DNA of 17,658 bases from Actinomycetes bacterium (GCA_021785315.1 JAJYFX010000005.1:1-17658); one strand, 5' to 3'. Shown: positions 1-8,295, counted from the first letter of the stretch. The notes: generated by a model not told the origin, from the sequence alone. Numbers and translations are program-made.

Positions 1-114
1 CCCGGAAAAGTCCGATTTAACTTTGCGTGCTCTCATCAAAAGCGAGGTCATTTCATTGCACTAGCGCGGATGTTGACTCAGTCGTAACAGAATAAATCAG
101 CAAGCCGTACAAAT

Positions 115-972
115 CTATTTATCGTGACCCAGCCGCTGCCATGCCAAAACCCTATTTTGACAGAAGGTTACGATCCCCATCCCGATCAAGACCATTGCAA
201 CCATAATGATGATTCCGGAAAACAGCCCTGCGGAATCAAACTGCTGGGTGGCCTGCAACACGAAGTAGCCGACCCCTCTATCCGCGGCAATGAATTCACC
301 AACTATGACTCCGATCATCGCGAATGGCACGCATGCCTTAAGGCCTGCAAAGATCGGGATAGACAGGGAGGGAAGTACTACTTTTCTTGCGACATAGCCT
401 CGTTTTGCACCCATAACCTGGAACAGCTTTACCAGCATCGGCGAAATTCCCAACATTCCCATGTAAACGTTGTAGTACATGACAAAAAAGACGATCATGC
501 TTGCCTGGGCAACCTTGGACCAAATTCCAAGTCCGAACCATAGGAGAAACAGGGGGGCCAACGCAATCTTGGGTATGCCGTTTATCCCGGCGATAATTGG
601 TTCAAACACGCTAGACACATATTTGAGTGATCCCATCAATACGCCAACCAAAATTCCAAATACCACTCCGATCGCATAGCCAAGTACCAGCTCCTGGGTG
701 GTGGTGAGGATATCGTTCCACATTGTCTTGGTTTGGATTAGGGTGATCGTGTCGCTGGCCACGCCTGTAGGGGAGCTGATCAGATAATCAGGAATGACGT
801 TTCCGCTGATCGCCTGCCAAATGCCTAGCATTAGCAATATTGCCACTACCTGGCCAATCGATACCTTCAGTCTCCACTTCCGGTCCCGACTTGATTTGCT
901 AACAGTCTTAGGTGCAACGATTTCTCCGTCGAGTGCTACTGCAGCCGACTTGACCTGCGTTCGAGTACTCAT
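115..972 (-). CDS. ABC transporter permease (SsuC/TauC/ThiX-like)
   Basis: Inner-membrane permease of an importer of the nitrate/sulfonate/taurine/thiamine-precursor family, 285 residues, the usual length for the family. A hydrophilic N-terminal tail of about 38 residues precedes the first membrane helix (about 40–57). Further helices lie around 94–115, 135–170 and 208–265. The cytoplasmic EAA loop that docks on the ATPase is clear at about 186–211 (MGAKRGYVARKVVLPSLSIP). The ATG start at 972 is preceded by a G-rich ribosome-binding site (GGGGGGAAC). It lies 194 bases downstream of the ATPase gene on the same strand and is probably co-transcribed with it; the binding protein is divergent beyond the ATPase. 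The substrate cannot be told from sequence: sulfonates, pyrimidine precursors or nitrate-like anions are all handled by this family. Confidence 0.88.
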   Translation of the reverse strand: MSTRTQVKSAAVALDGEIVAPKTVSKSSRDRKWRLKVSIGQVVAILLMLGIWQAISGNVIPDYLISSPTGVASDTITLIQTKTMWNDILTTTQELVLGYAIGVVFGILVGVLMGSLKYVSSVFEPIIAGINGIPKIALAPLFLLWFGLGIWSKVAQASMIVFFVMYYNVYMGMLGISPMLVKLFQVMGAKRGYVARKVVLPSLSIPIFAGLKACVPFAMIGVIVGEFIAADRGVGYFVLQATQQFDSAGLFSGIIIMVAMVLIGMGIVTFCQNRVLAWQRLGHDK

Positions 973-1084
973 TTCTTTGTTCCCCCCGGGACGTGTGCTG
1001 TATTGCCAATCGGCTACCTGTCTGTCGCAACAAAGGACTCTTATTTGAGATGCTATCCCTTAATAGAGTTCTAATGCCGTACAG

Positions 1085-1112
1085 GTCAAAATGTCCCCTC
1101 CGACATGTTGAC
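1085..1112 (-). other. Hairpin in the ATPase–permease spacer
   Basis: Arms gtcaa-a-atgtc (1085–1095) and gacat-g-ttgac (1102–1112) form 5+5 base pairs with one internal mismatch around a 6-base loop. On the minus strand it lies between the ATPase stop and the permease start. No T-run follows, so a simple intrinsic terminator is unlikely. It may protect the mRNA end or tune permease expression relative to the ATPase; that role is inference. Confidence 0.35.
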
Positions 1113-1166
1113 GCTGGTTTTACCACATTTGGTGTTTGATACTAAGCTCCTTGGATTCTCGAATTC

Positions 1167-1952
1167 TCAGACCAACTCTCCAAGATTGTTATCAACTCCG
1201 GGCTCTAGGTAAGACCAGATCTTGGTGTGCAACTCTACGAAATCGCTGGAAGCAGCAAGATGTCTGATCTCCCGCGGCCGCGGCAGTGTTATGGGTATCC
1301 TGGCCCTGACCCCGCCAGGTTGGCCGTTGATAACCACGACGGTATCGCCAAGTGCAATAGCTTCGACTAAATCGTGCGTGATGAAGAGAATGGTTTTTCG
1401 CCTCGTTTGCCAAAGGCCAAGGAGGGTTTCCTGCAGAATTGTTCGAGTAATTGCATCAAGCGGGCCAAACGGCTCATCCATGTAGATCATTGCGGGATCG
1501 TAGGCCATAGTTCTTGCTATCGAACACCGCTTTTGCATTCCTCCCGAAAGTTGGCCCGGGTAAAAGTCGAGGAATTTGCCAAGCCCCACAGCTTCGGCCC
1601 ACTCCTTGGCCGTAGCCCGGCGCTCTGACTTCGGTATCCCGCGGATCTCCAGAGGAGTCATAATGTTTTCGAGGACAGTCGACCATGGAAGAAGATTGGC
1701 GTCCTGCGTTATGTATCCGACATCGCTCGAGACTATTCCCTCGATCTTTTTGCCACCATGGAAGATTTCTCCCCCAGATATTGGTACGAGGCCTAGGGCA
1801 AGGTTCAACAGGGTACTTTTCCCACAACCACTCGGTCCAACAACGACACAGAATTCGTCGTCTTCAACTGTGAACGACACGTCTTGGAGAACGCTTACTT
1901 CCTGGCCCCCCGGTGTCTCGAAGCGCTTGGATACGTTTCGAAATTCCAGCAA
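1167..1952 (-). CDS. ABC transporter ATP-binding protein (SsuB/TauB-like)
   Basis: ATPase subunit that powers the neighbouring permease, 261 residues, full length for the family. Visible motifs: Walker A GPSGCGKST (about 39–47), Q-loop ITQD (81–84), signature LSGGMQKR (135–142), Walker B MIYMDEP (155–161), D-loop just after, and switch histidine ITHD (191–194). The sequence class (e.g. QDANLLPWSTVLENI) is typical of nitrate/sulfonate/taurine transporters. The start is TTG at 1952, supported by AGGAGG eight bases upstream; no better ATG is present. It is first in a minus-strand pair with the permease and divergent from the substrate-binding lipoprotein, with a 355-base shared control region. 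Confidence 0.93.
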   Translation of the reverse strand: MLEFRNVSKRFETPGGQEVSVLQDVSFTVEDDEFCVVVGPSGCGKSTLLNLALGLVPISGGEIFHGGKKIEGIVSSDVGYITQDANLLPWSTVLENIMTPLEIRGIPKSERRATAKEWAEAVGLGKFLDFYPGQLSGGMQKRCSIARTMAYDPAMIYMDEPFGPLDAITRTILQETLLGLWQTRRKTILFITHDLVEAIALGDTVVVINGQPGGVRARIPITLPRPREIRHLAASSDFVELHTKIWSYLEPGVDNNLGELV

Positions 1953-2307
1953 AGGTATAGCCTCCTAAACAGAAATTATCAATAACGGAAACTAGTTCCA
2001 GTCATACATTACTACCAACGTATATCTTTAATACTTGGCTAAGTCGAATCACGTGGAGTTTCTACTTTACAACTGGTAATTCCAACAGGGGAAGTTATGG
2101 TGCAGCCCCTCCTGTCAGCGCGTTTGTCGAGGTACAACCCATTTAACTCATGGATATCACTGTGTAATAGCGGCGAAGTTTATGTGAAAATTTCGAGGAA
2201 TTCGCTCGGTTGAACACTTTTCGCAAGGCAAGTTGTGCTATAAATTCGGCATGCAATTAGATCGGTAAGCGTCTAATGTGCATTTTCCAATCAGGGGGGG
2301 GAAATAT
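1953..2307. other. Divergent control region of the ABC importer
   Basis: This 355-base AT-rich stretch separates the TTG start of the ATPase from the ATG start of the binding protein and holds no credible gene. I looked for the conserved core of a TPP riboswitch, which would point to a thiamine-precursor importer, and did not see it. An imperfect hairpin lies at 2085–2115 (acagg/cctgt plus two further pairs around a one-base bulge). A candidate extended −10 promoter for the binding protein lies at 2236–2244. Confidence 0.5.
2236..2244 (+). promoter_or_regulatory. Candidate extended −10 promoter of the binding-protein gene
   Basis: TGC-TATAAA is an extended −10 pattern. A TTGAAC lies upstream at 2210, but 23 bases away, too far to act as a standard −35. 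Initiation here would give a leader of about 57 bases before the ATG at 2308. Judged by eye only. Confidence 0.35.
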
Positions 2308-3375
2308 ATGTTAGCCAGTAAAAAGGCAGCTTTAGCTTCTTTTTTGCTTATTGGAACGGTGCTTGCCGCATGTGGTTCTAGTTCGTCGAGCTCGTCATCC
2401 GCAGCGACGACGGCAGCTACGACGACATCGACTGCGGCACCTACGTCAATAACAATTGCTTTGCCGGTATCTGAGCCAGTTCAGTCGCCGGTTTATCTAG
2501 CCCAACAGGCAGGCTACTTCAAGAAGCAGGGACTGGATGTCAAGATAGTCGTACTTTCGGGCGACGTTATTGTCAACTCGGCCCTTGTGTCTAACAGCGT
2601 GCAATTCACATCTGTCAATGCGGTATCGCTGCTTACTGCTGCGTCAAAGGGGATTCCGCTTCAGATGGCGTGCATGGAATATAATGGACCGGAATGGGCG
2701 TTAGCTGTGACAAACCAGATTGCAAGCACCAGCAAGCTCAGTTCAAGCAGCACCCCGCTCCAAGTGCTCCAGGCTCTTAAGGGTGACAAGGTCGCCGCTG
2801 TAGGTGGAGCTGCAGCTGCTCCAGGTGTAATGCTCTCCGGCCTGCTTTCGCATTATGGACTCCCAGCCAACTGGCTGACCATCTTTTCGGTTGGAAGTAG
2901 CGCAGCTTTGGTTTCATCTCTTCAGCACAATGAGGTGCAAGGCATCTTCGATACCCAGCCGATACCAGCGTCTGCGCAAGAGCTGAATGCTGGCAAGGTT
3001 GTGTTTGACACCACCGAGATATCTCAGCTCGCAGCAGTTCCATGGGAGGGTATTCTCGCGGCCAAGTCTTACATAACGGCTCATCCACAGACCGTCAAAG
3101 CTGTGTGCAGTGCGATTGCTCAAGCGGACAATTACCTGATCAGCAATCCAACTGCTGCCACCACTGCGCTGCAGGCGACCTTCTCTAAGCTCAGTCCAAC
3201 TTTGCTCACAAGCGCATTGGAGAGTTACAAATGGGCAAAGGATGCGAATATGACCGCTCAGCAATGGACAAATGGACTAGCGGCTCTTGAGAGCTTCCAT
3301 CTCTTGAAAGCTCAGATTTCTCCGACGCTACTGTCCTCCTCGTACACCTTGAGCTATCTGCCGCCTACGGGCTAG
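2308..3375 (+). CDS. ABC transporter substrate-binding lipoprotein (SsuA/NMT1-like)
   Basis: Extracytoplasmic ligand-binding component of the importer, 355 residues. The N-terminus has two lysines, a hydrophobic stretch and the lipobox LAAC with the lipidated cysteine at residue 22. A Ser/Thr/Ala-rich linker (about 23–50) is usual for actinobacterial lipoproteins. The fold begins at ITIALPVSEPVQSPVYLAQQ, followed by GYFKKQGLDVKIV, typical of the SsuA/THI5-like family. I chose ATG 2308 because it follows a strong G-rich ribosome-binding site (tcaggggggggaa) and gives a standard signal peptide; the upstream GTG at 2278 would place the binding site inside the gene. It is divergent from its ATPase and permease and followed by a strong hairpin, so it is likely a single-gene transcript. 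Ligand unknown. Confidence 0.88.
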   Translation: MLASKKAALASFLLIGTVLAACGSSSSSSSSAATTAATTTSTAAPTSITIALPVSEPVQSPVYLAQQAGYFKKQGLDVKIVVLSGDVIVNSALVSNSVQFTSVNAVSLLTAASKGIPLQMACMEYNGPEWALAVTNQIASTSKLSSSSTPLQVLQALKGDKVAAVGGAAAAPGVMLSGLLSHYGLPANWLTIFSVGSSAALVSSLQHNEVQGIFDTQPIPASAQELNAGKVVFDTTEISQLAAVPWEGILAAKSYITAHPQTVKAVCSAIAQADNYLISNPTAATTALQATFSKLSPTLLTSALESYKWAKDANMTAQQWTNGLAALESFHLLKAQISPTLLSSSYTLSYLPPTG

Positions 3376-3827
3376 GCGCCGGATTTGGGTCGAGCGGGTT
3401 CCCTGTCACAGGGGAGCTTTCGTCTTGATTTCTTGAGGCAAACAGGGTGAGGGTCGGCTTTAGGCCGACCCTCACATATCTTTGGCTGCAGCTCATTGAA
3501 AATTTTGGAAAAGGCATTTCGTGGTTCCGAGGGTGTGATGAAATTGGATGATGGGCCGTCCTTGGTGCGGCAAGTGGGCATCGGCCTGCTCCAGCCATCG
3601 TGATAAGCGGCAGATCCAGCACGTGCCGAATCCTTTGCGCCCAAGTGTCAACGGAATGCCAAAGATTGGCACTCTAGAACCTAATTAATGCGGCGCAAAG
3701 CAGCGTTTGACGACCTACTTTCGGAGTTGGAAGCGGTGCGGTAGCCCATTTCGTAAAGATGATTCGGTAAATAGCGGCCCTACTTCCCGGGGCGGCAGGC
3801 GGAGGCAGGCCTTGGTTTGGGAACACG
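3376..3827. other. Gene-free gap between binding protein and MFS gene
   Basis: The 452 bases lie between two genes that converge here. They contain the hairpin at 3447–3475 and a perfect inverted repeat TGCCAA-AGA-TTGGCA at 3657–3671. Open frames on the minus strand (about 3365–3644) are rich in Pro/Ser/Arg without family character and look like chance. A very short plus-strand frame at 3689 (MRRKAAFDDLLSELEAVR) looks protein-like but is only 18 residues and cannot be assigned. Confidence 0.5.
3447..3475 (+). terminator. Hairpin terminator after the substrate-binding gene
   Basis: A perfect 12-base-pair stem (gtgagggtcggc / gccgaccctcac) around a 5-base loop, 71 bases after the stop codon. 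The following atatcttt is only a weak T-run. Stem strength and position make it the probable end of the binding-protein transcript. Confidence 0.75.
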
Positions 3828-5138
3828 TCATGGGTTTGCTGAGCCAAGTGCGGGAGTCCTTGTGAGCTTGGGTGGCCTCAGCCAAGGAGTTGCAATCATC
3901 ATTACTCCTAGGCTTATTACAAAGAGGATTCCTGGAACTGCGATGACCCAGGGGACCGGGAAGAAGAGAGTCAGCCAGCCCCAGAGCAGCGCAAACGAAG
4001 ACATGGTGGAGCCGACAAGAATGTTTGAGAAAGCTGCAACCCGGCCACGCATTTCGGGGGCCGCCGTGCCCTGCAGCAATGCCAGATAAAGCGCCATGAA
4101 TGCCGATTGACTCGCTCCAACGAGGACCGCTCCCGCCAGCGCGAGCGGTGAGCTCCGAGCGGCTCCTAGGACGACAAGGGACAGGCCGCTCACCACGCCA
4201 GTGAAAGCCAGCATGAATTTCAGATCAAGCCAGCGGGCAAAGACGATTACCAGTAGCGCGCCGATAATCGCTCCAATGCCCACAGCCACAAGCAGAGTGC
4301 CGTAAAGTCCGCTGCTTCCCAGAAGATCTGATTGAGCAAGCTTAGGTAGGGTGCCAGTATACGCCATTGTGAGTCCGCAATGAAGTCCAACTAATACCAG
4401 TAGCGCGCCGACCAGTCGCTGCTTGGAAGAGACGTAAACGAGAGCTTCCTTTAGCGGGTTGTAAATGCCGCGCTGCGTGGAGAGGCCCCGAGGAACGTGC
4501 TTTCTAAGACTGATTGAAAGTGCACAGGCAATTCCATAGCAGACGCCGCTGAGGATGTATACCGGAGTCGGTCCGAAGCGAACAAGCAAGGGTGTCGCGA
4601 TTGCTGGCCCAAGAAATTCAGATCCTTGCTGGGCAACCCGAATCATTGCTCCTCCGTTGACCATGCGTCGAACACCGATGACAGCCGGCGTCAAAGATGC
4701 CCACGCTGGGTTTTGAATCGCGTTACCTATCCCGACTCCAGCCGTCGTCGCCACAAGAAGTCCGAGGCTGAGGTGACCAAAATAGAGAAACACAGCAGCC
4801 AGAAGAGCAGATATCATGGCGATTGTTTGACCGATAGCCATCTGTGTCGCTTTGTTTACGCGGTCCGCTGCGGCGCCTGCGACCGGACCTACGAATGCCA
4901 CTGGAATCAGAATACAAAAGGCAATAATGCTTGACCAAAATGCGGATCGGCTGATTTTATAAGCTTCCCAACCAGCTACAACGATGAGGCTGAATCGGCC
5001 TGAATTCCCGCTGAGTACGCTTGTCCAAATCCGACCGAAACCGAATACCTTGAAAGCGGCAAACATTGAGACGTCCTGTTCGACTTCTCCAATGATCGCC
5101 TCTCGTGGCGTTGGGGCGGTATCTTTACTATCGGGCAC
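3828..5138 (-). CDS. MFS transporter, MFS_3/EntS-like exporter
   Basis: Multi-pass membrane transporter of 436 residues, a usual length for the 12-helix major facilitator superfamily. The N-terminal pattern (FGFGRIWTSVLSGNSGRFS…GWEAYKISRSAF) and the loop after helix 2 (GPVAGAAADRVNKATQ, an MFS motif A variant) resemble MFS_3, which includes the siderophore exporter EntS. A second motif A-like loop after helix 8 (VFARWLDLKF) marks the start of the second half. The GTG start at 5138 has no good ribosome-binding site; an ATG 24 codons further in (MFAAFKVFGF) is a real alternative and would remove a charged tail. No siderophore or antibiotic genes adjoin it, so its substrate is unknown. Confidence 0.85.
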   Translation of the reverse strand: MPDSKDTAPTPREAIIGEVEQDVSMFAAFKVFGFGRIWTSVLSGNSGRFSLIVVAGWEAYKISRSAFWSSIIAFCILIPVAFVGPVAGAAADRVNKATQMAIGQTIAMISALLAAVFLYFGHLSLGLLVATTAGVGIGNAIQNPAWASLTPAVIGVRRMVNGGAMIRVAQQGSEFLGPAIATPLLVRFGPTPVYILSGVCYGIACALSISLRKHVPRGLSTQRGIYNPLKEALVYVSSKQRLVGALLVLVGLHCGLTMAYTGTLPKLAQSDLLGSSGLYGTLLVAVGIGAIIGALLVIVFARWLDLKFMLAFTGVVSGLSLVVLGAARSSPLALAGAVLVGASQSAFMALYLALLQGTAAPEMRGRVAAFSNILVGSTMSSFALLWGWLTLFFPVPWVIAVPGILFVISLGVMMIATPWLRPPKLTRTPALGSANP

Positions 5139-5143
5139 TTGGG

Positions 5144-5407
5144 ATGGGTACTTTTCTTTCTGAGCAGAGACTATCGAGCAATTACAGGTCTTATGACATC
5201 AATGTGAATGAAGCTAGTCCTGCTGAAAAAATTGTTGTCAATCTGCTCCGTATCACTATTTCAAGAGATGTTACCACCGAAGACCTTGTTGATTTTGAAA
5301 CCTCCACACGGCAATTTCGAAAATGGATGGGACGGAAACTTTTGAAGGAGGCCGTTGTCGCAGAAAAAGGGCAGGGTACGCCAGCCTGGCTGTTACTCGC
5401 GAGATGA
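5144..5407 (+). CDS. Possible small protein, unknown function
   Basis: An 87-residue open frame in an otherwise gene-free stretch. Its second half (EKIVVNLLRITISRDVTTED onward) is mixed charged and hydrophobic, more protein-like than the competing minus-strand frame at 5191–5619, which is Ser/Thr/Arg-rich. There is no clear ribosome-binding site before ATG 5144; a GTG at about 5204 (VNEASPAEK) is an alternative start. No known domain was recognised. It begins right beside the start of the MFS gene, so the two would share a divergent control region. Confidence 0.27.
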   Translation: MGTFLSEQRLSSNYRSYDINVNEASPAEKIVVNLLRITISRDVTTEDLVDFETSTRQFRKWMGRKLLKEAVVAEKGQGTPAWLLLAR

Positions 5408-5816
5408 GCACCACATGTAGCCGTCCCTGCGTTTTCGCCCACAAATGTCTTATGTGGTTTGCCCGTTTGTTCATTTGGCATCAGTAAATGGATTCGTACT
5501 GTGCCGGCAGCGCGATTGTCAAGAGGGCATACCTTTTTCGCTAAATAATTAAGAATAGATGCATTCATGCTGCGATCTGTTAATTGCGCTATCGGCAAAT
5601 TGTTCGCGGGTACGCCCATTCCGATTCCGAATGAGCTATTTGTCCGAGTTTTTCGTTGCTGGAATTGATTTAGCCGGTCTCAGGCTGTTTTTTGCAATAT
5701 CTTCAATCTGGAGTCAGGTCTCCGGCTGGAGAGATTGTGTTGTAGGCCGCTACGGCTTACGTTCAATGGCGAAAAGTCATTCCCGAGCGCGAAGGGATAT
5801 CCCGAACTGGACCAAA
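5408..5816. other. Gene-free stretch before the pirin gene
   Basis: No gene, repeat or convincing hairpin is seen in these 409 bases. A plus-strand frame from about 5559 runs into the 3' end of the pirin gene and shows no family character. The pirin gene ends at 5817 on the minus strand, and no T-tailed terminator was found after it. Confidence 0.5.
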
Positions 5817-6776
5817 TCACAAATACTGCGGTTTGGGGGCTTCGATACGGTCAAGCGAGGAGGATAGCTGGCCGAAACGCTCAGCGCGTGACTGCCAGTC
5901 AGAATAAGCTTGAATGATCTCGTCCTGGCTGCGGGCTACGAAGTTCCACCACATCAGAGGTTTAGATGGAAATGGTGCGCCCCCTATAAGAAGAAAAGTG
6001 GTTGGCTCGTGGGCCGTCAACGGCAGTTCATCTCTGTCGGCACCGAAATAGGCTAGATTTCCGGGGGTGATTATTTGGGATTGGAACCCGACCATGCCCT
6101 GTAACACGATTAACCCGTATTCAAAGTCCTTTCGAAGTTCGAAGATACTAGAGCCGATTCCAAGCGACGCTTCGATCCCAACGATTGGAGTGTCGGTTCG
6201 GGCGCTCGAGGAGGCTCCTCCAAAACTTCCCAGGAAAACCTTCGCTGACACGTTGTCAAAAGTAGCTTCCGGAATCGCATCATGATGTTCGAAGGAGGGT
6301 GCATCATTGCGCGTTGCATCCGGTTGGGCCACCCAAAGCTGGATTCCATGCATGCGGGGAATGTTCCGTCCTGAGAATTCTTCGGAATGGGTAACTCCCT
6401 GGCCGGCGGTCATTAGGTTAAGCTGCCCGGGACGAATTGGTTGTTCGGACCCAAGACTGTCTCGATGAACTATTTCACCCTCAATGAGCCAGGTCGCGGT
6501 TTGCAGTCCGATGTGAGGATGGGGTCCGACTTCCATCCCCCGTTTTCCATTGAGAGTTTCCGGCCCAAAGTGGTCAGCGAAACACCAGGCGCCTATGGTT
6601 CTTCTTTGTCTCTTAGGCAAAGCGCGTCTCACCTGCGTATTGCCGACCATAGCAACTCGGGATGGATAAAGCTCAAACGATGGCTGTAAAGCTGGTTCTG
6701 TTTTCTCCTCGATACTTGCCGCGAATTCGGCTTGCGATATCGGTCCACTCATTCTTTTAACGCTATCAAGTACCAC
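5817..6776 (-). CDS. Pirin family protein (bicupin)
   Basis: A 319-residue iron-binding bicupin of the pirin family. The N-terminal cupin has the metal site: HPHIGLQT (two His ligands), then GQGVTHSEEF further on, supplying the third His and the Glu. The opening segment (ADHFGPETLNG, then GPHPHIG) is diagnostic. The C-terminal cupin follows (PTTFLLIGGAPFPSKPLMWWNFVAR, typical pirin C-terminal pattern). Some bacterial pirins have quercetinase activity and others bind metabolic enzymes; the role here cannot be chosen. The GTG start at 6776 has no clear ribosome-binding site; ATG 6752 (MSGPISQ) is an alternative that leaves the fold intact. The gene is divergent from the molybdoenzyme gene, 46 bases away. 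Confidence 0.9.
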   Translation of the reverse strand: MVLDSVKRMSGPISQAEFAASIEEKTEPALQPSFELYPSRVAMVGNTQVRRALPKRQRRTIGAWCFADHFGPETLNGKRGMEVGPHPHIGLQTATWLIEGEIVHRDSLGSEQPIRPGQLNLMTAGQGVTHSEEFSGRNIPRMHGIQLWVAQPDATRNDAPSFEHHDAIPEATFDNVSAKVFLGSFGGASSSARTDTPIVGIEASLGIGSSIFELRKDFEYGLIVLQGMVGFQSQIITPGNLAYFGADRDELPLTAHEPTTFLLIGGAPFPSKPLMWWNFVARSQDEIIQAYSDWQSRAERFGQLSSSLDRIEAPKPQYL

Positions 6777-6822
6777 GGAGAGTTGAACGTGGTTAAGCGC
6801 GCAAAAGTGATATGTTCAAGAA

Positions 6823-7530
6823 ATGTCGCAGGAAATAGATGATTCAAAGCATGGCATTCCTGTTGGCAGGAGGGTCTTCCTCGGCGTTGCGGGCTTGGGA
6901 TTGCTGGGCATTGTATTTGGCTCGCGGGTTCAAAGAGCAGTTGGCGAAACGGTAGGCACGGGTCTTGGAGGGCTACTCCCAGGAGGAAACCGCTTTAGAA
7001 TCTACAGCATAACTGGTTCGTTCCCAAACATTGGGACCAGCGACTACCGACTGAAAGTATCCGGTTTGGTCGAGAATCCAATGACCCTCACCTTCGAAGA
7101 TCTCAAAGCAATGCCGCCTGTCCATCTGGTAAAAGATTTTCAATGCGTGACTGGATGGAGGGTGCCGCAGGTGCACTGGGAGGGGGTCAGACTTTCTGAT
7201 GTGATTGACGCTGCCGGAGTAAACAGCCAGGCGAAAGGCGTCGAATTCAGCTCATTTGACGGTGCAGACACGGAGAGCCTAACGCTCAGCCAGGCGCGTC
7301 GTTCGGATGTAATTATTGCTTATCGTATGCTTGGAGGTCCTATTTCGTCGTCTCACGGAGGTCCTGTGAGGTTATATGTGGCGCCGATGTATGGCTACAA
7401 ATCACTCAAGTGGCTTTCTGAGATCCGGCTGGTGGAGAAGGTGTCCCTTGGTTATTGGGAGCAGAATGGCTATCCTGTGGATGCTTGGGTAGGAAATTTC
7501 AATGGACGCCAGGATGCGCCGATCACTTGA
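6823..7530 (+). CDS. Sulfite-oxidase-fold molybdopterin oxidoreductase (MsrP/YedY-like)
   Basis: Exported enzyme of 235 residues with the oxidoreductase molybdopterin-binding fold. The N-terminus GRRVFLGVAGLGLLG resembles a twin-arginine export signal (Arg16–Arg17), though no clear cleavage site follows, so it may stay anchored. The molybdenum-ligating cysteine is Cys108 in DFQCVTGW, and SHGGPVRLYVAPMYGYKSLKWL matches the conserved cofactor-binding segment. The C-terminal dimerisation domain of true sulfite oxidases is absent, as in MsrP. The next gene encodes a cytochrome b and overlaps by 29 bases, so the two probably form an electron-transfer pair like MsrPQ. Whether it reduces methionine sulfoxide or oxidises a sulfur compound is not visible. 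Cofactor genes moaC, moaA and moeA lie further along. Confidence 0.88.
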   Translation: MSQEIDDSKHGIPVGRRVFLGVAGLGLLGIVFGSRVQRAVGETVGTGLGGLLPGGNRFRIYSITGSFPNIGTSDYRLKVSGLVENPMTLTFEDLKAMPPVHLVKDFQCVTGWRVPQVHWEGVRLSDVIDAAGVNSQAKGVEFSSFDGADTESLTLSQARRSDVIIAYRMLGGPISSSHGGPVRLYVAPMYGYKSLKWLSEIRLVEKVSLGYWEQNGYPVDAWVGNFNGRQDAPIT

Positions 7531-8170
7531 GGGGAGAAGAACTGCCGGAATCCCAATGATTCTAAGGTTTGACTCCATCGAGCGGATCGTCCACTGGACG
7601 AGTGCTCTACTGTTCACGGTATTGATCCTGACCGCAGCCCCCCTCTATTTTGTGCAAGTCGAGAGAATCGTTGGACGCCGCGCGCTAATTGCGGAGATCC
7701 ACACTTGGACTGGGATTCTGCTCCCGCTCCCACTTTTGGTCGCACTCTCGGGATCATGGGGATCAGGCCTTCGGGCCGACATCAGGCGCTTCAATTATTG
7801 GACCATGGGGGAGCTCAGATGGCTTAGGACCTTTGGTGCCAATTCCAGTTTGAAATTGGGAAAGTTTAATCCTGGGCAGAAGATTAATGCCATTTTCGTG
7901 GGCTCGTCGATGGTGGTGATGTTCTGCACCGGCTTTGTGCTCAAGTGGTTTAATTTTTTTCCGCTGTCCTGGCGGACCGGAGCTACCTTTGTGCATGACC
8001 TTTTCGCTGGTGCCATTGTTGTGGTTGTAACGGGGCACGTCGCGTTCGCTTTAGCTCATCGAGAAGCGTTGAAGTCGATGATTACGGGACGTATTTCTGA
8101 ACCTTGGGCATCTAAGCATGCACCACGCTGGCTGGCTGAAGAAACGGACGATCAGCCCGAGATTGGTTAA
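7502..8170 (+). CDS. Membrane cytochrome b (b561/FdnI-like) partner of the molybdoenzyme
   Basis: A 222-residue membrane protein with four helices (about 28–50, 64–85, 130–152, 163–186). Histidines suited to heme ligation sit at His31, His67, His165 and His179, and FNPGQKINAI precedes helix 3 as in the formate-dehydrogenase-gamma and hydrogenase b-type cytochrome families. It would carry electrons between the quinone pool and the upstream molybdoprotein; that coupling is inferred from adjacency. The start at ATG 7502 follows AGGA with 7-base spacing and overlaps the upstream gene by 29 bases, suggesting translational coupling. ATG 7556 (MILRFDS) is the alternative. It is not the YedZ/MsrQ sequence family that usually accompanies MsrP. 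Confidence 0.85.
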   Translation: MDARMRRSLEGRRTAGIPMILRFDSIERIVHWTSALLFTVLILTAAPLYFVQVERIVGRRALIAEIHTWTGILLPLPLLVALSGSWGSGLRADIRRFNYWTMGELRWLRTFGANSSLKLGKFNPGQKINAIFVGSSMVVMFCTGFVLKWFNFFPLSWRTGATFVHDLFAGAIVVVVTGHVAFALAHREALKSMITGRISEPWASKHAPRWLAEETDDQPEIG

Positions 8171-8295
8171 GAGCTGCGCGTACAAGACCTGATGGCGGCC
8201 GCCGATAAAAATTTGAGGCCAGGTGGCCTGAGCGGATATCCAAGTCGATTCAAGGTGGAGCTGAGCCGGGGCCGATGCAAAGCTGACTGATTAGC

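Noticed and set aside
1953..2307. TPP riboswitch before the importer
   Set aside because: The family can carry thiamine precursors, but the conserved TPP riboswitch core was not found in this region.
3365..3644. Two minus-strand ORFs of 85 and 90 residues
   Set aside because: They lie over the terminator hairpin of the binding-protein gene, overlap each other in different frames, and show no domain character.
5191..5619. Minus-strand ORF of 142 residues
   Set aside because: Composition is Ser/Thr/Arg-heavy with no family pattern and it overlaps the slightly more plausible plus-strand frame.
8194..8203. GGCGGCCGCC palindrome followed by an A/T run
   Set aside because: A palindrome without a loop cannot form a stable RNA hairpin of terminator type.
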